64,000 nt of DNA from assembly GCA_012274445.1 (NCBI GenBank), contig JAAROD010000058.1, positions 1,550,001 through 1,614,000 of the forward strand. Reading direction: 5' to 3'. Positions 10,524 through 21,455 of this stretch are shown here, piece after piece. The first letter of the stretch is position 1, and each line of letters starts with the position of its first letter. Under the pieces are notes generated by a model, which ran no database searches, had not been told where the DNA came from, and worked only from the letters and a program-made list of their open reading frames with translations. Made by a program: the position numbers and the translations under genes. Source of the DNA: Sclerotiophoma versabilis. Its lineage: Eukaryota; Ascomycota; Dothideomycetes; Pleosporales; Didymellaceae.

Positions 10524-11533
10524 TCACTGGAGCCACTTCTCCTCCACCCACTTCAATCCCTCCTTCAACCAAGGCTCCTCATCCTCTCGCGCTTGTGTAT
10601 CAAACCCATGATCCTTGCCCTCCAGAATCTTCAGCCTGACCTCCAACCCACCAATCGCCTCACACTTTGCCACAAACCCCTTACTGTCCTCGATGCTGAC
10701 TGCCGTGTCAGCATCTCCATGGTGAATCCATGTCGGCGGCAACCATTTCTTCTCTTCCACCAAATACAACGGCCACATCGTCTTATCCTGACCAAAGAAT
10801 TCCAAATATCGTCCGTAAGTAGACAATACATATGATAGGTCCATACGCTCAGGCGGTACACACGACGACACTACAGCACCCGGCTTCACAGTCTTCATAT
10901 GCTCATCGACAAGACCTGCAGGCGGAGACGGCAGATCAACCAGCAACTCACTGGGCTCGCATCTCAAACTGTCCGTCATTGGATACTGTGCCAGAATCGC
11001 CTTAATACTGTCTTTCGGTTGCGTCAGGCCAGACATGAGCGCCATGTAGCCGCCCGCCGAGTCACCGGACACAAGAATGCGACCAGAGTCCAAATCCAGG
11101 CTCACATTTTGGCTCGCGAGATAGGACGTCAAGCCGCCCTCGTGAAGCCACTGCCAGAAATCCGCAAGGTCATCCAGGATGTCGGCACCATTGTGCTCGG
11201 GGACGAGGCGATAGTTTGGCGAGACCACGACGGCATTGGCGCGGTGGATAAAGGGGATGAAGTAAGCTGCGAACCAGGGTGCGTAGATGCAGTCACCCGT
11301 AACCTGAACTTGTTAGCTGGGTAGTAAGCAGGTGGGTGTGAGAAGCGAAAGACTTGTCTTACCAGGCCGCCGCCATGGAACTTGACGAGTATTGGATGTT
11401 TGCCGGGTTTGAGGCTTTTAGGGACTAGGATACCGACATCGATGCCTTGGCTGTCGATATTTTTGTAAGATGTGCGGTATATATTGAAGCTGTCGAAGCG
11501 CGTTTCTGGTGAGGTGTCATCAAGTGGTGCCAT
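10524..11533 (-). CDS. Alpha/beta hydrolase of the hormone-sensitive lipase type
   Basis: Two exons on the minus strand, 11363-11533 and 10524-11303, give 316 residues. The intron is in phase 0 with donor GTAAGA and acceptor TTCAG. The oxyanion motif HGGG is at residues 53-56, the nucleophile elbow GDSAGG has Ser139, the acid is the Asp in HHGDADTAVS, and the catalytic His is in GKDHGFD. All four elements of an HSL-type esterase (family IV) are therefore present. There is no signal peptide, so it acts inside the cell. The substrate is unknown. Because it lies next to sugar-acid genes, hydrolysis of a lactone or ester in the same pathway is possible but only guessed from position. Confidence 0.88.
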
Positions 11534-11937
11534 GGTGAGCTACGTCAATGGATATTGAAACTGCTATGTGAACCAAGTTAGAACTATGTACGGTTTCTAA
11601 GTGAGTTGGTCTCAAAGTACTGAATGAAGTCGTGGTTTATGATGTAGTAATGCGCCTTCCTACGAGTGTTTGCAAAGAAAACGATGCGTCAGAGGATGGT
11701 CGCGAGATTGACAGGTCTGATGTTACAAACGCGGGGTAAAGGCGCCACGAGCCACCAGAAGCGAGCGTACTTTTACTGATGTTTGTGTGGTGCGTTTGTT
11801 ACGCTTAGTCTACAACAAGGCAAACGGAAAGGCATACTAGCCGCACAATTTCAACTCATCCGTTCTCCAATCATGATCGAGGTCAGCGTTGGATCGTTTC
11901 TTGATTGATATTATTGACTTTCCTACGGCTTTCGAGC
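11534..11937. other. Gap: promoter of the hydrolase and 3' end of the aldolase gene
   Basis: No coding signal is seen. The two neighbouring genes run in the same direction. Confidence 0.5.
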
Positions 11938-12984
11938 TTACTTAAAGTCTTGCTCAGACAAAGAGTCCTCTGTCTTCTGTATCCTCTCCCAAGTCTCATT
12001 CCACTTCTCCCACTCACCCTCGGGCAGCTTGCCCTTGATCGGAAGCCTACCACCTTCCAACGTACCGTACCCGGTAACACGCTTGACCGCCTCCTTGATA
12101 CCCACAATACCGTACTTGCCAATGTACTCCTCGGTTGTGCTAACAGTGTACTGCAGCTTCTTGATCTTCTCCAGGTTCTCATTGCTGATTGGCCGTGTCT
12201 CAGCGAGCTTGAACAGCGAGCAGACAGTCTTTGGGTAGATAGCTGCCAGACCGTCAATGACACCTGCGGCGTCGAAGAACACAATGGGACCAAGCTGCTG
12301 GCCGAGCCCACTGTACACCTTGAATTTGCTGTGGTCGATCTTTGGGTCGAGCGAGACCTGGTTGTGCCATGACACGACAGCGTGCGACATCTTGCAGCCG
12401 ACGATGTTGGGGTGCTGAGCGAGGATGCGGTAGGTCTCGGGGGTGACCATGACGCCGTTTGTCACGCCAGGGTAGTTGTAGCTGTGTCTTGTAAGCCTCG
12501 GTTTGCTTCTTGTGGGTCCCAATGCTCACATGAGGATAGGTAGTGGCGATTTGTCGGCCACAACTGTATACCACTCCCTAATGCCCTCCTGGCTCGCTGC
12601 AGCGCCAAAGTACCCCGGTGCCAGAACAAGTCCCCACTGTGCGCCTGCCTGCTTGTAGTCTTCAAGCTGCTCCAGTGTCTCATCAACGCTGTTAATCAGG
12701 GTGCCAGCCATGATTGGGTAGTCGGGAAAGCCCGCATCGGTCAGTCCCTTGCGCACGCCAGAAATCAGGTCGATGCGCTCCTGACGGTTCATGTGGATGG
12801 CCTCGCCAGTGGAGCCGAGCAGGACGAGTCCGCGAACTCCATTCTTGGCGAGAAACACACTGTGCTCAGTCTGTGTCTGGACATCAACGGCGGCTTGAAG
12901 CGATTTGGATTCCACCGCGGGCTTGAAGAAGGTCGGGACGGGTACGAAAACGCCGTTTGGCGGGGAAGTGACGGTTGAGGTCAT
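11938..12984 (-). CDS. DapA-family aldolase (2-keto-3-deoxy-aldonate type)
   Basis: Two exons, 12530-12984 and 11938-12481, give 332 residues. The 48-base intron joins AT|C to make an Ile codon. This is the dihydrodipicolinate synthase/N-acetylneuraminate lyase family, a TIM barrel that forms a Schiff base with a keto acid. The GSTGE motif (pyruvate carboxylate site) follows GVRGLVLL. The Schiff-base lysine is in GCKMSH, after VTPETYRILAQHPNIV. Fungal members include L-threo-3-deoxy-hexulosonate aldolase (GaaC/LGA1) and 4-hydroxy-2-oxoglutarate aldolases. True lysine synthesis is unlikely, since fungi make lysine by the aminoadipate route. The divergent dehydratase next door makes a 2-keto-3-deoxy-galactonate role the most likely one. 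The start is the ATG just before the conserved GVFVPVPTFF. Confidence 0.88.
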
Positions 12985-13409
12985 TGTGTGGCTTGTGCGT
13001 GGTACTGTTGTGAGCACGTTCGAACTTGACTGTGCACTCCACTTCTTGGGTAACAACAGAAATCTTAGTATTGCAGAAGAGGGGCTCTGGGCGCATCTCG
13101 ACTTTATTGTGTCTGCCGCTGGTCGTCCACTCGGGCTCCTTTGCTCCATGTACCGAAGCTAAAGGCCAACAGTGGATCGCTGACACCCCCGCGCCGAGGT
13201 CGCATTAGGCTCAACGGCAATGGAGGGGCTCAATTCGCTCGTGAGGAGTGATTTGTGGAGAGCTCTTTCCAGATGCTGTTCAATCACCGCGGTGTCTGAT
13301 CCGACAACGTGCAATTGCGTGAGGGGAGAACTTACACCAACACCATCTCCTGACAGACCAATTGATATCAGAAGCACAACACTCTTGCGCCTGTTACATT
13401 CATATTATC
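12985..13409. promoter_or_regulatory. Shared divergent promoter of aldolase and dehydratase
   Basis: The 425 bases between the two start codons must drive both genes. They hold a CGG-N8-CCG inverted triplet at 13290-13303, a half-site layout used by Zn2Cys6 regulators. At 13187-13192 lies a CCCCGC, the reverse of GCGGGG, which fits the CreA carbon-repressor consensus. Both motifs are short and could occur by chance. Confidence 0.35.
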
Positions 13410-14656
13410 ATGGGGAAGATAGCAAAGATCGAATACTTTCGGGTCCCACCTCGCTGGCTCTTCGTCAAAATCACCGATGAGGACGGCAACTTTGGCTGGG
13501 GTGAAGCCTCCCTCGAAGGCCACACTCAGGCCGTAGAAGGATGTCTCGATGCATGGGGCCAACGCTACACTGGCTTTGAAGCAGAGTAAGCCGAGCATCT
13601 ATCTCCAGTGCAATCTCTGATATCCCAAAGTGAGATCGAACACATCTGGCAAATGTCATGGCGAACTTCCTTCTATCGGGGTGGTCCCGTCTTCATGAGC
13701 GCGCTGGCAGGAATCGACATTGCCCTGTGGGACCTCAAGGCGCGCAAACTAAATGTTCCCATCTACCAACTCCTCGGCGGCAAAGTTCGCGACAAGCTTA
13801 AAGTGTACGCTTGGATTGGAGGCGACCGACCAGACGACGTAAGAGCACAAGCGTAAGTACTACTCTGCTGTAGTCCCAAGCACCCAACAGCCGACTCACA
13901 GCACTCAGCCAAGCGCGCAAAGACCAAGGCTTCACAGCCGTCAAGATGAACGCAACCGAAGACCTGCACTGGCTCGACTCGCCGAAAGCCCTCGAATCAG
14001 CTGTCGAGAGGCTAAAAACCGTAAAAGACTTGGGCATGGACGCCGGCATGGACTTCCACGGACGCGTGCACAAGCCCATGGCCAAGCAGCTCGCTAAAGC
14101 CCTGGAACCACATCATCCGCTGTTCATCGAGGAACCGCTTCTGTCCGAGCACATCGGCGGAATACAACAGCTCTCGCAGACCACCACATGCCCGATTGCG
14201 CTTGGCGAGCGACTGCATAGTCGATGGGATATACGGCCTTTCCTGGAGGCGAATTGCGTGGATATTCTGCAGCCAGATATCTCCCACATCGGTGGTATCA
14301 GCGAGATGAAGCGCATCGCAGCTATGGCAGAAACGTATGATGTGGCGCTAGCACCGCACTGTCCGTTGGGGCCGATTGCCCTGGCTGCGTGTGTGCAAGT
14401 TAATGCTACGGTTGCAAATTTCGTGATTCAGGAGATGAGCTTGGGTATCCACTACAACGCTGGCAGTCAAGATTTGACGGCTTATACAAAGAACCCTGAG
14501 GTTTGGAATGTGAAAGAAGGATATATTGAGTTGATGAAGGGGCCCGGGCTGGGTATCGAAATTGACGAGGAGCAAGTCAGGAGGCTGAGTAAGGATGCGG
14601 TGGCGTGGGTTTCCCCAGGATTTATTGGACCAGGTGGTGAAGTGAGGGAGTGGTAG
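13410..14656 (+). CDS. D-galactonate dehydratase (enolase superfamily)
   Basis: Three exons, 13410-13585, 13631-13852 and 13909-14656, give 381 residues, almost the same length as bacterial DgoD. The splices keep phase and restore FEADEIEHIWQ and RAQAAQARKD. The active-site pieces of the mandelate-racemase group are all present: D181-F-H183 in MDFHGR, E207 in FIEEPLL, the Glu of LGERL at about 233, and the His of APHCPLGP. The N-terminal capping domain and the RGGPVFMSALAGID segment also match DgoD closely. The reaction would be D-galactonate to 2-keto-3-deoxy-D-galactonate plus water, using Mg2+. Related aldonate substrates cannot be excluded. It is transcribed away from the aldolase gene. 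The protein is cytosolic, with no targeting signal. Confidence 0.88.
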
Positions 14657-14905
14657 AGTAGTGGCGGTTTTATATGAGAGTATTCAACAGCTCCTGAGAT
14701 TCCATACTTTCTGGCAAAGTGAACTTCTCGAAACAACTCAAAGCCAGCCTGGGTAGCTCACACCATACATTTCGGCCGCTGTCAATTCCATACCATCCGT
14801 TGCAAATCACACTAAAATCATTCCCGGGGGTCTTTCGGTATAAATCTCACGCTATGGTCATATCGACTTCAGATCGGCCTGCTGCCATGTCGGCTGTAGA
14901 CTCGT

Positions 14906-17371
14906 CTAAAGGCCTCCATCTCCCGCAGCTTTAGTCTGCGTCTCCGCAAGCCTCTTCTCTTGGCCAGCTCGAATAATAATGCCGTTGATGTAGGTGAACT
15001 CGCTTATGTCCAAACCCTCTATGCAGTCCTCGTCACTGTCATCGCCAACGATCTTGTCGATGTTGCGGGTGCGAGCCGCAGATCGGTTTCCAGTAGCTCT
15101 GTCCTTCGGAAACAGAGAGCTTTTTCTGGTGCATACGCCGTCCTTGTGCGTGACCGCAGCAGACGTATCGCTAGCACGTGTGTGTCCATCGGGTGTCGTG
15201 GCACCTCTTGAAGCTCTAAAGTGAGTACCTGTTGGGATGGGGGTGATGCGCATGCTCCTCGAGCGTGTCCCTAGCGCGGCTGTGCTTGTGTCATTCTGAC
15301 GTGATTCCATGGCTGATGCTCGAAAGATTTCGTCCTCTGTGTGGAACTGCTTGTTTGCTTCACTTATCTTCTGGATCTCAGACTGGGCGCGGTCCGCAGC
15401 TTTACGCTTGCTTGGTGGAGTTGAGAGGGCCTTCTCTCTTGCATCGGTAGAACTCTGATTTGGTGTGACAGGTGTTGTGGCCTTGGATTTGGCAGTCGAT
15501 CCACGAGGCGGTGTGGCTGGCGTGCTTGAGGATGCTGGTGTGACTTTCGTTCGATAGCCGAAGCCATTCATGTTCCCTCCTGTGGGTGAGAATGTTGATG
15601 CAAATGGTGACGGTGGACCTCTGCGCTTTGCCCTTGACTGAGTGACTGCCTTGGGTTTTTTGAGGGGTGAGCCGAGAGGAATGATGGACTTCTTACGTGC
15701 AGCGATAGAAGAAGCCTCTGATGGGGAGTAGTCGGACGGCTCATCGTCACTCAAGTCTACTTGCTTCCTCTTCTTGCTCCAAGTCGTCACATTGGATGTG
15801 CTTGAAGCCAGAGACGCTTGTCGTTGAACAGATGTGGTCCTATCTAGTGCAGAAGTATGTGTCGGTTTACAACTGGACGCTCGGGATTCCACTATGCGGG
15901 CACTGGCATAGGGTGGATATCTTGAGGTCGAAGGCAGTGTAGGCTTCTTGAAAGAATTCAGCAAGGATGTCAATTCGAGCGTTGTGAATGTAGATGGCGT
16001 AGAAGCAAGTGATGGGGATGGACTTGGTAAATAGGCTTTTCTAGCGCCAGCAGTCGAGCATGAAGCCATCTCAGGAGTTGACGAGCCCACATTCATGCTG
16101 GCACTCCTAGTGGCAGTCGTACCTAGCTTCTTGAGCGCTGCACCAATGTTCAAGAGGACTGTACTTTTGTTAATGATTAGGGTTCGAGGGCGTCCTAACG
16201 CTCTAACGCAGTGCTTACCTAGCGGAACATCATCCATATCAAAGTCATTATCGCTGTCCTCCCTTAAGAGCACATCATCTGCGCCTAATGCGCAATGTTT
16301 TGTTTGCTTGTTCTTTAGGGCGTTCTCAAAATAGCCACTGGTCTGCTGTTCCTGCCGCAGAGTTGATGAGGTCTTGTTAATAGGAATAATTGCGTAGTCC
16401 ATCACCAGCTTGCTCGTTTCCTGTACCTTGGGGCGCAGGACGTTGTCAGGGGCCCTGGTGATCTTGTCTTTTGGAGCAATGAAGGCTGCTGCATGGTGGT
16501 CCCGGTTGTTATCGTGATGTTGGGCAGGAAGAAGGACCGTAGGAGGTCTGTTGATCCTGTCTTGGGCAAGTTGAGAATGGCAGGGCAGAGGCTGGCTCAG
16601 CGCTGGCCGGACAACTTCAGACATCTCTTTCTTGACAGACAACGATCCTGGAATTGACTTGTGAAGTCAGAAATAAGAACAGTTGATTGGAGATTGGAAA
16701 CTTACAGAAGGCTTCTGAGGGTTCTCACCAAAGAGTTGGAGGGTTGCAGTGGGTATGCTTGGGGATAAGGGCGCAGCTTTCTGCTGATATGTTGGTTTGG
16801 TAACCTCGACGAGTGTCTCATCATCGCTGGAGCACAGGTCAACTATTGTACTCTCTTTCTTAGAAGTCGGGTTGAAGCGCGAAGTAGTCGCTTTATGCTG
16901 CATCTGTCCTGGCTTTGGTGGCTGGGCTCCGGTCGAACTAGTCGGTGCTTGCTTGATGCGCTGTTGCTGAATCGCAGAACCAGATTTTGCTACTTTCCCA
17001 TCCTGCTTCTGACTGTCGAAGGCTTTGGACAAGGATTGCTTTCTTGCAGAATTTGGCGTAGGCAAAGGCCCCTGACGTGGTTTATACAACGGGGTTGCGC
17101 TAGACCTAGAGGCAGTCGACCGTGCCTTCGGCGCTACCAGGCGAGGTGTTATTGGAGCTGAACCGGAAGTATTTGACGCCTTCTGATCATTTCTGCGCCA
17201 GTAATCGCTCTCTTGCTGCGAATGTCTCGAGAGCAGTTCTACCTTTTCCTTATCAGCGCGACGTTGAAGGTCTCGTCCCTCCGCGTTTACTTTGTCGGTG
17301 AATGCAGCACATTCTAACTCGTGCTGCCTGCGCATTGCGATCCACTCCGAATCTTGTGGGGGTTGCTTCAT
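14906..17371 (-). CDS. Large disordered nuclear protein with SUMO-interacting motif
   Basis: Exons 16706-17371 and 14906-16657, joined by a 48-base intron, give about 805 residues. A further in-frame 60-base intron is likely at 16159-16218 (GTAAGC...TACAG with a CTAAT branch site), which would remove 20 residues. The N-terminal 60 residues are strongly charged and look like a coiled coil. The rest is Ser/Thr/Pro-rich and disordered. The segment STIVDLCSSDDE is a hydrophobic core flanked by acid, the layout of a SUMO-interacting motif. Several basic clusters (SKKRKQ, KSIIPLGSPLKKPK, AKRRG) could be nuclear localisation signals. I do not recognise the family. A nuclear scaffold or regulator is an inference from composition. 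Confidence 0.7.
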
Positions 17372-17836
17372 GGCGTTGAAATTGCAGTTGCTCTTGTAGG
17401 GTTAGTATAGGTTGTGAGTGGTAAGAGAGATGGGTTAGTAAAGAATGAAAGAAGATGATCGAAGTAGATAATCAAGTGATAGAAGAGGTCAAGCTGTGGT
17501 GAAGGTGAAACTAGGGCTGACGTGACCACGGGTAAAGGCAAAAGTTAGTTGAGATTCGCTGTTCCTATGCGCAGGTGAGAGAAGTAGCTGGGCAACATGA
17601 GTTCAAGTGGCGGTGACAGGCGGACTGAGCAAGCAGCGACAATACAAACATCCGCCCACACCGCAATTTCAAGAACTTTTAGCACAGATGCGAGCTCACG
17701 TCAGGAACCACAAATTGTACGTCATCGCCTTTGCAGGCAAATGTCGAATTGGTGATGTCTTCGATTCCAGAAATGCGCCATAGCCCATGCAGACCGTAAA
17801 GAAACATGTAGTATACACAAAACCATCGTTGCCTGC
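17372..17836. other. Gap: promoter of the disordered protein and 3' end of mL60
   Basis: No coding signal is seen in these 465 bases. Confidence 0.5.
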
Positions 17837-18370
17837 TCAGAAACCAGGAGGGTTTAGTCTCTGGCTGACTCTTGTCCACTTTGGTACCTCTGCAGATTGT
17901 TAGCAAATGTTGATCTTCGTAAAGGTTCTCCCTTCTCATTGTCCATCCACCTCTCCTCAGAAGCCCCTCTGCTCCTCATGACCCACATAATGGGAGCAAC
18001 TCACTGTGGATCCCCTTCCTGTACCTCTTTACCTTCCTGTCGAACACCGTGTATTTGTCCTTGGGCAACATTTCCTGCTCGGTTGGCATTTCCATCTTCC
18101 AGCGATCCACCTTCTTCATGCTCAACCCCGTCCTCGCCAGCGCATTGTCGAGTGTCGCAACAATGCCGTCTACATGTCGGAGGCGCTCGCGGTGCCGATA
18201 CTTCTGGTGGCGGGACAGGCGCCAGGGGATTTTCCTGAAGAAATGTTAGTTCTCGGTCAATTACCGCCGTTGTTCCATTAATCGCAAGGAGTCGATTCGA
18301 GGGCAAAAAGGAGTGCGCACCAGAGCAAACCGCCCGACAGCGGGTTTGTGAGGCGGAAGGGACCGAACAT
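17837..18370 (-). CDS. mrpl31: Mitochondrial large-subunit ribosomal protein mL60 (Mrpl31)
   Basis: Three exons, 18321-18370, 18005-18234 and 17837-17889, give 110 residues. None of the exons stands out alone, but the junctions rebuild the family sequence: GGLLW joins KIPWRLSRHQK, and KGIHK joins VPKWTRVSQRLNPPG. The motif EMPTEQEMLPKDKYTVFDRK and the ending in NPPGF are characteristic of the fungal mitochondrial protein. It is a structural part of the mitochondrial 54S subunit. The first intron is 86 bases and the second 115, longer than most in this window. The gene is divergent from Trs20, with 193 bases between the start codons. Confidence 0.9.
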
Positions 18371-18563
18371 TGTGAATATGCGTGTTCGTGATGCGGATGG
18401 ATGTGCAATTGGAGATGCGAAAGACTCCCGACTCCCGCGGACTTGCTTGGCGCGCAACCCTGCTTAGCGTGGGGAGCTTGTCGTGGAGCATTGCGACTAG
18501 AAGCACTACAACCAGCTTTCAACGCCAGTCTCATATATCGCAAAGGCTCAAGTCATCTTGACC

Positions 18564-19124
18564 ATGTCTTACACCTTCTCCATACTCTCCCCTCTCGACG
18601 TCCCCCTCTTCACTCACGACTTCGGCACCTCCCGCTCAGGCGGCGACGGTGTCGCACGATTCACGCCGTCCGAACGCGCCTTGGTACCTTTCATCCTACA
18701 TTCTACGCTCGATATCGTTGAAGAAGTTCAATGGGGCCCCTCTACCTCCTCAGGCAGCGCACCCATGTACCTCAAACATATCGACAAGTACCAGAACTGC
18801 TACATTTCGTGCTGGATTACAGGAGCGAATACGCGCTTCTTGTTGCTCACACGGCCGCGCGATGAGAGTCTGGGGCTGACAGGGAGTGGAGGTGGTGCGA
18901 GGGGGAGTCTGGCTGGGGGGCGAGCGGCGCTGGGCGGTGGCCAGGGATTGTATAATCCCACGAGTCCGGCGACGGAGGAAGCGGTCAAGAACTTCTTTGT
19001 AGATGTGTACGAGGCGTGGATGAAGACAATCATGAACCCATTTTTCCAGGTGGGGAACGGGGATGTGGTCAAGAGCCCGGTGTTCAGGCAGAGAGTTGCC
19101 GCGGCGGCGAAGAAGTATCTATGA
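18564..19124 (+). CDS. trs20: TRAPP complex subunit Trs20 (Sedlin/TRAPPC2)
   Basis: A single exon of 186 residues starting at ATG 18564 in a good context (ACCATGTCT). The longin-like fold is clear: MSYTFSILSPLDVPLF, FILHSTLDIVEEVQW, LKHIDKYQNCYISCWITG and, at the end, NPFFQVGNGDVVKSPVF. Sedlin is a core subunit of the TRAPP tethering complexes that act on Ypt1/Rab1 in ER-Golgi traffic and autophagy. Human Sedlin has 140 residues. The extra length here comes from a Gly/Ser/Ala-rich loop at about residues 103-131, between the last strand and the C-terminal helices. Such loops seem usual in filamentous fungi, but this one is very glycine-rich. Confidence 0.93.
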   Translation: MSYTFSILSPLDVPLFTHDFGTSRSGGDGVARFTPSERALVPFILHSTLDIVEEVQWGPSTSSGSAPMYLKHIDKYQNCYISCWITGANTRFLLLTRPRDESLGLTGSGGGARGSLAGGRAALGGGQGLYNPTSPATEEAVKNFFVDVYEAWMKTIMNPFFQVGNGDVVKSPVFRQRVAAAAKKYL

Positions 19125-19943
19125 ACAGTATGGAGATACAAGGACGAACATAATGACCGAAAATCTGGCTGGGCTCCAGAAAGCCAAGAGTCGCAACAGA
19201 AGAAAGAGCAATGAGTAGCAACGTTGTTCTTGAGGCCCACAGCCTTGCGAACCAAGCAGTACATCGATTCAGACTGCTACCAGTACACACCAGTCTGCCT
19301 AGCACAGACGTGCGGTAGGGTGGGTCAGGAAGTTACGTTACTGAGACAAATCTGCCGTTCTTGTCCCGCGTCACTCAGCTGGTTCAGGATGCGCCCACTG
19401 TCGGGTTCAGCTTGCATCAGTTTATGGGCCGGCGCCTGCGCAATACGTAGAGGAGCTGAGCACAGGAGAGAACACATTCCAGGGCTGCGTAACCACAAAC
19501 CAGTGTCAAAGGACATTTTGTATGGAGCGTTAGCCAGCATCAAAATCTTGCATCTTAGGATACATGAATTGTTTACTAAACACCGATACGCGCGCAATAT
19601 GTACACCTAAATAGGATAACAAGGGGAAGCATACATACCTGCGGAGGGTAGTCGGCGTGGAGCGTCAGATAGTTTCCCTAATCATAGCTTCACGTTCACC
19701 TACTACTGACTTTTCTGATATTGACTTTACTATATAGTGTACCATTACAATGAATACATACGACCATAGGACGTCGTAAACAAATCCTTTTGCCTGAACC
19801 CCTGTCTATTAAGGTACTGTTTTCAGAACTCAACTTGCTCATTCCCAATTCCAATGTATAGAAACCCGTCAGCCTCGTCGCACTTGAGATGCTGATGAAC
19901 AATGCTATCGTCTTATCTGCAACTAATACTATCTATCATGTGC
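19125..19943. other. Gap between convergent genes Trs20 and F-box protein
   Basis: Only 3' regions are expected here. I see no coding signal or repeat. Confidence 0.5.
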
Positions 19944-21455
19944 CTACGATGATGTACTTGGGAGCGGGTATCTCAATGGATTATCCACTTCTTCGTATCT
20001 TCCCTTGGACAAGTTCCACTCGTGATCAGGATGCTTCTTCTCAAACCAAAAGTTTAGCCCCTCCTTCTTACAAATGTCCATGAGATCATTTCGCGGTTGC
20101 GCACCCCATTCTTCTGTCTTGGAATGGCACAATCTCAGTCCAAACTGCTTCATATGGGGCGTACACTTCTTCCATGCCTTGTTTTCCAGCCAGCGCCGAA
20201 CTTCTTCAATCAACGTTTCCTCATCCCAGACCATGCCACTGTAGTGTATGCAATCATCCCTCAAGCAGAGCTCTTGCAGGCTAACAGGAAGCGTTTGCTT
20301 CATGGGCAGATCAGCGTCTCCTCTCCAATCCAGCAGGATTGGCAGTGCTATCTCGAGCTTTGTGAGATTAGACAAGAACGCTAACGAACCAAGACCTTGC
20401 GCGTTTACGGTCCACGGGCCCATCTCATCAATGTCCTCTGCTTCTGTGGTGAACGGTTCGAACGAAATGACCAGTTCCGTTAGTGTGTGCCTGACTGCAT
20501 TCAATGCGTTGCGCAACTCAGCACAATTTAACTTCTGACCTGCTCGGCACCAGAAGTTGTAATTAAGGCTTCTTAAATGTGGCATCTGCGTGAGTACAAA
20601 AGCCAAAGTAGCAGGTCTCGCTCTTGTCATCTGCAGATCTAGCGTGCGGACGGTGCATACCGGTGGGATGACAGTTGGCCATTCCGTTAGAGAAAAGGGA
20701 GGCCTAGAAAACCCTGTGTGATCCGGAAGCGGCGCAGAGAAGCTTTTCAACGAAGGCAGACTGAAAAACAGAAGACATGAGGTGAGCGAGAACACCAGAG
20801 GTTCTACGCTTCTGTCCCAATATACTGGTATGTCCTGGGCAAGACACACTCTCTCCAGCTTTGTAAGCGCTGATGGTGAGTCTCCGTTTTTGAGAGCAAG
20901 GCAGTTATGCAAAGCCACGGGAAGAAACCTGTTCTCATGTAGGAAGTCTGAACCTAAGCTGAGAAGCTTAAGGTTCGGACAATGTATTATCATTGTGGCG
21001 ATGACAAGATCCAGCTCTTCCTCGCCGCCGGGCACGGGCTTCCATTCATCCTCAGATAGGCTCATGCTATGCATTGCTCTCTTTAAAGCAAGCTTGCTTC
21101 CAGTAACAGTCCTGTGGATCTTTGGCTTTGCTTCAAACACATACTCTGGAATGTTCTTCCGCGTGTGTCGACGTTCTCGCTCAGGATTTGGGACACGCTC
21201 ACGATAACCTTTTCCGCAAAATCTAAGCTCCTCCACTAGTTCTGCAAGCTCAGGTGATTTTGTTATAGCCTGGAAGACACTCCAGATGTGCGGAGGAGGT
21301 TTGAATGCTTCCCAGCTCAGCGATATCCGCTTGTAAAGTTGTGGAAGCAATGCCTTTCGCATAGATTTCGACGTCCGAGATAGACAAGATATGTCTTTCT
21401 GAGACAGGTTGATGAGGTCTTTGATTTCATTCGGTAGAGCCAGATAGCTGGCCAT
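19944..21455 (-). CDS. F-box protein with degenerate leucine-rich repeats
   Basis: A single exon of 503 residues. The first 45 residues (LALPNEIKDLINLSQKDI, then CLSRTSKSMRKALLPQLYKRIS) form an F-box, which binds Skp1 in SCF ubiquitin ligases. The remaining 450 residues hold spaced leucine-rich stretches (NLKLLSLGSDFL, VRTLDLQM, HLRSLNYNFW, LTKLEIALPILL, LQELCLR) that read as irregular LRRs for substrate capture. Fungal genomes carry many such genes, usually poorly conserved, so the target cannot be named. It converges with Trs20. Confidence 0.75.
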   Translation of the reverse strand: MASYLALPNEIKDLINLSQKDISCLSRTSKSMRKALLPQLYKRISLSWEAFKPPPHIWSVFQAITKSPELAELVEELRFCGKGYRERVPNPERERRHTRKNIPEYVFEAKPKIHRTVTGSKLALKRAMHSMSLSEDEWKPVPGGEEELDLVIATMIIHCPNLKLLSLGSDFLHENRFLPVALHNCLALKNGDSPSALTKLERVCLAQDIPVYWDRSVEPLVFSLTSCLLFFSLPSLKSFSAPLPDHTGFSRPPFSLTEWPTVIPPVCTVRTLDLQMTRARPATLAFVLTQMPHLRSLNYNFWCRAGQKLNCAELRNALNAVRHTLTELVISFEPFTTEAEDIDEMGPWTVNAQGLGSLAFLSNLTKLEIALPILLDWRGDADLPMKQTLPVSLQELCLRDDCIHYSGMVWDEETLIEEVRRWLENKAWKKCTPHMKQFGLRLCHSKTEEWGAQPRNDLMDICKKEGLNFWFEKKHPDHEWNLSKGRYEEVDNPLRYPLPSTSS

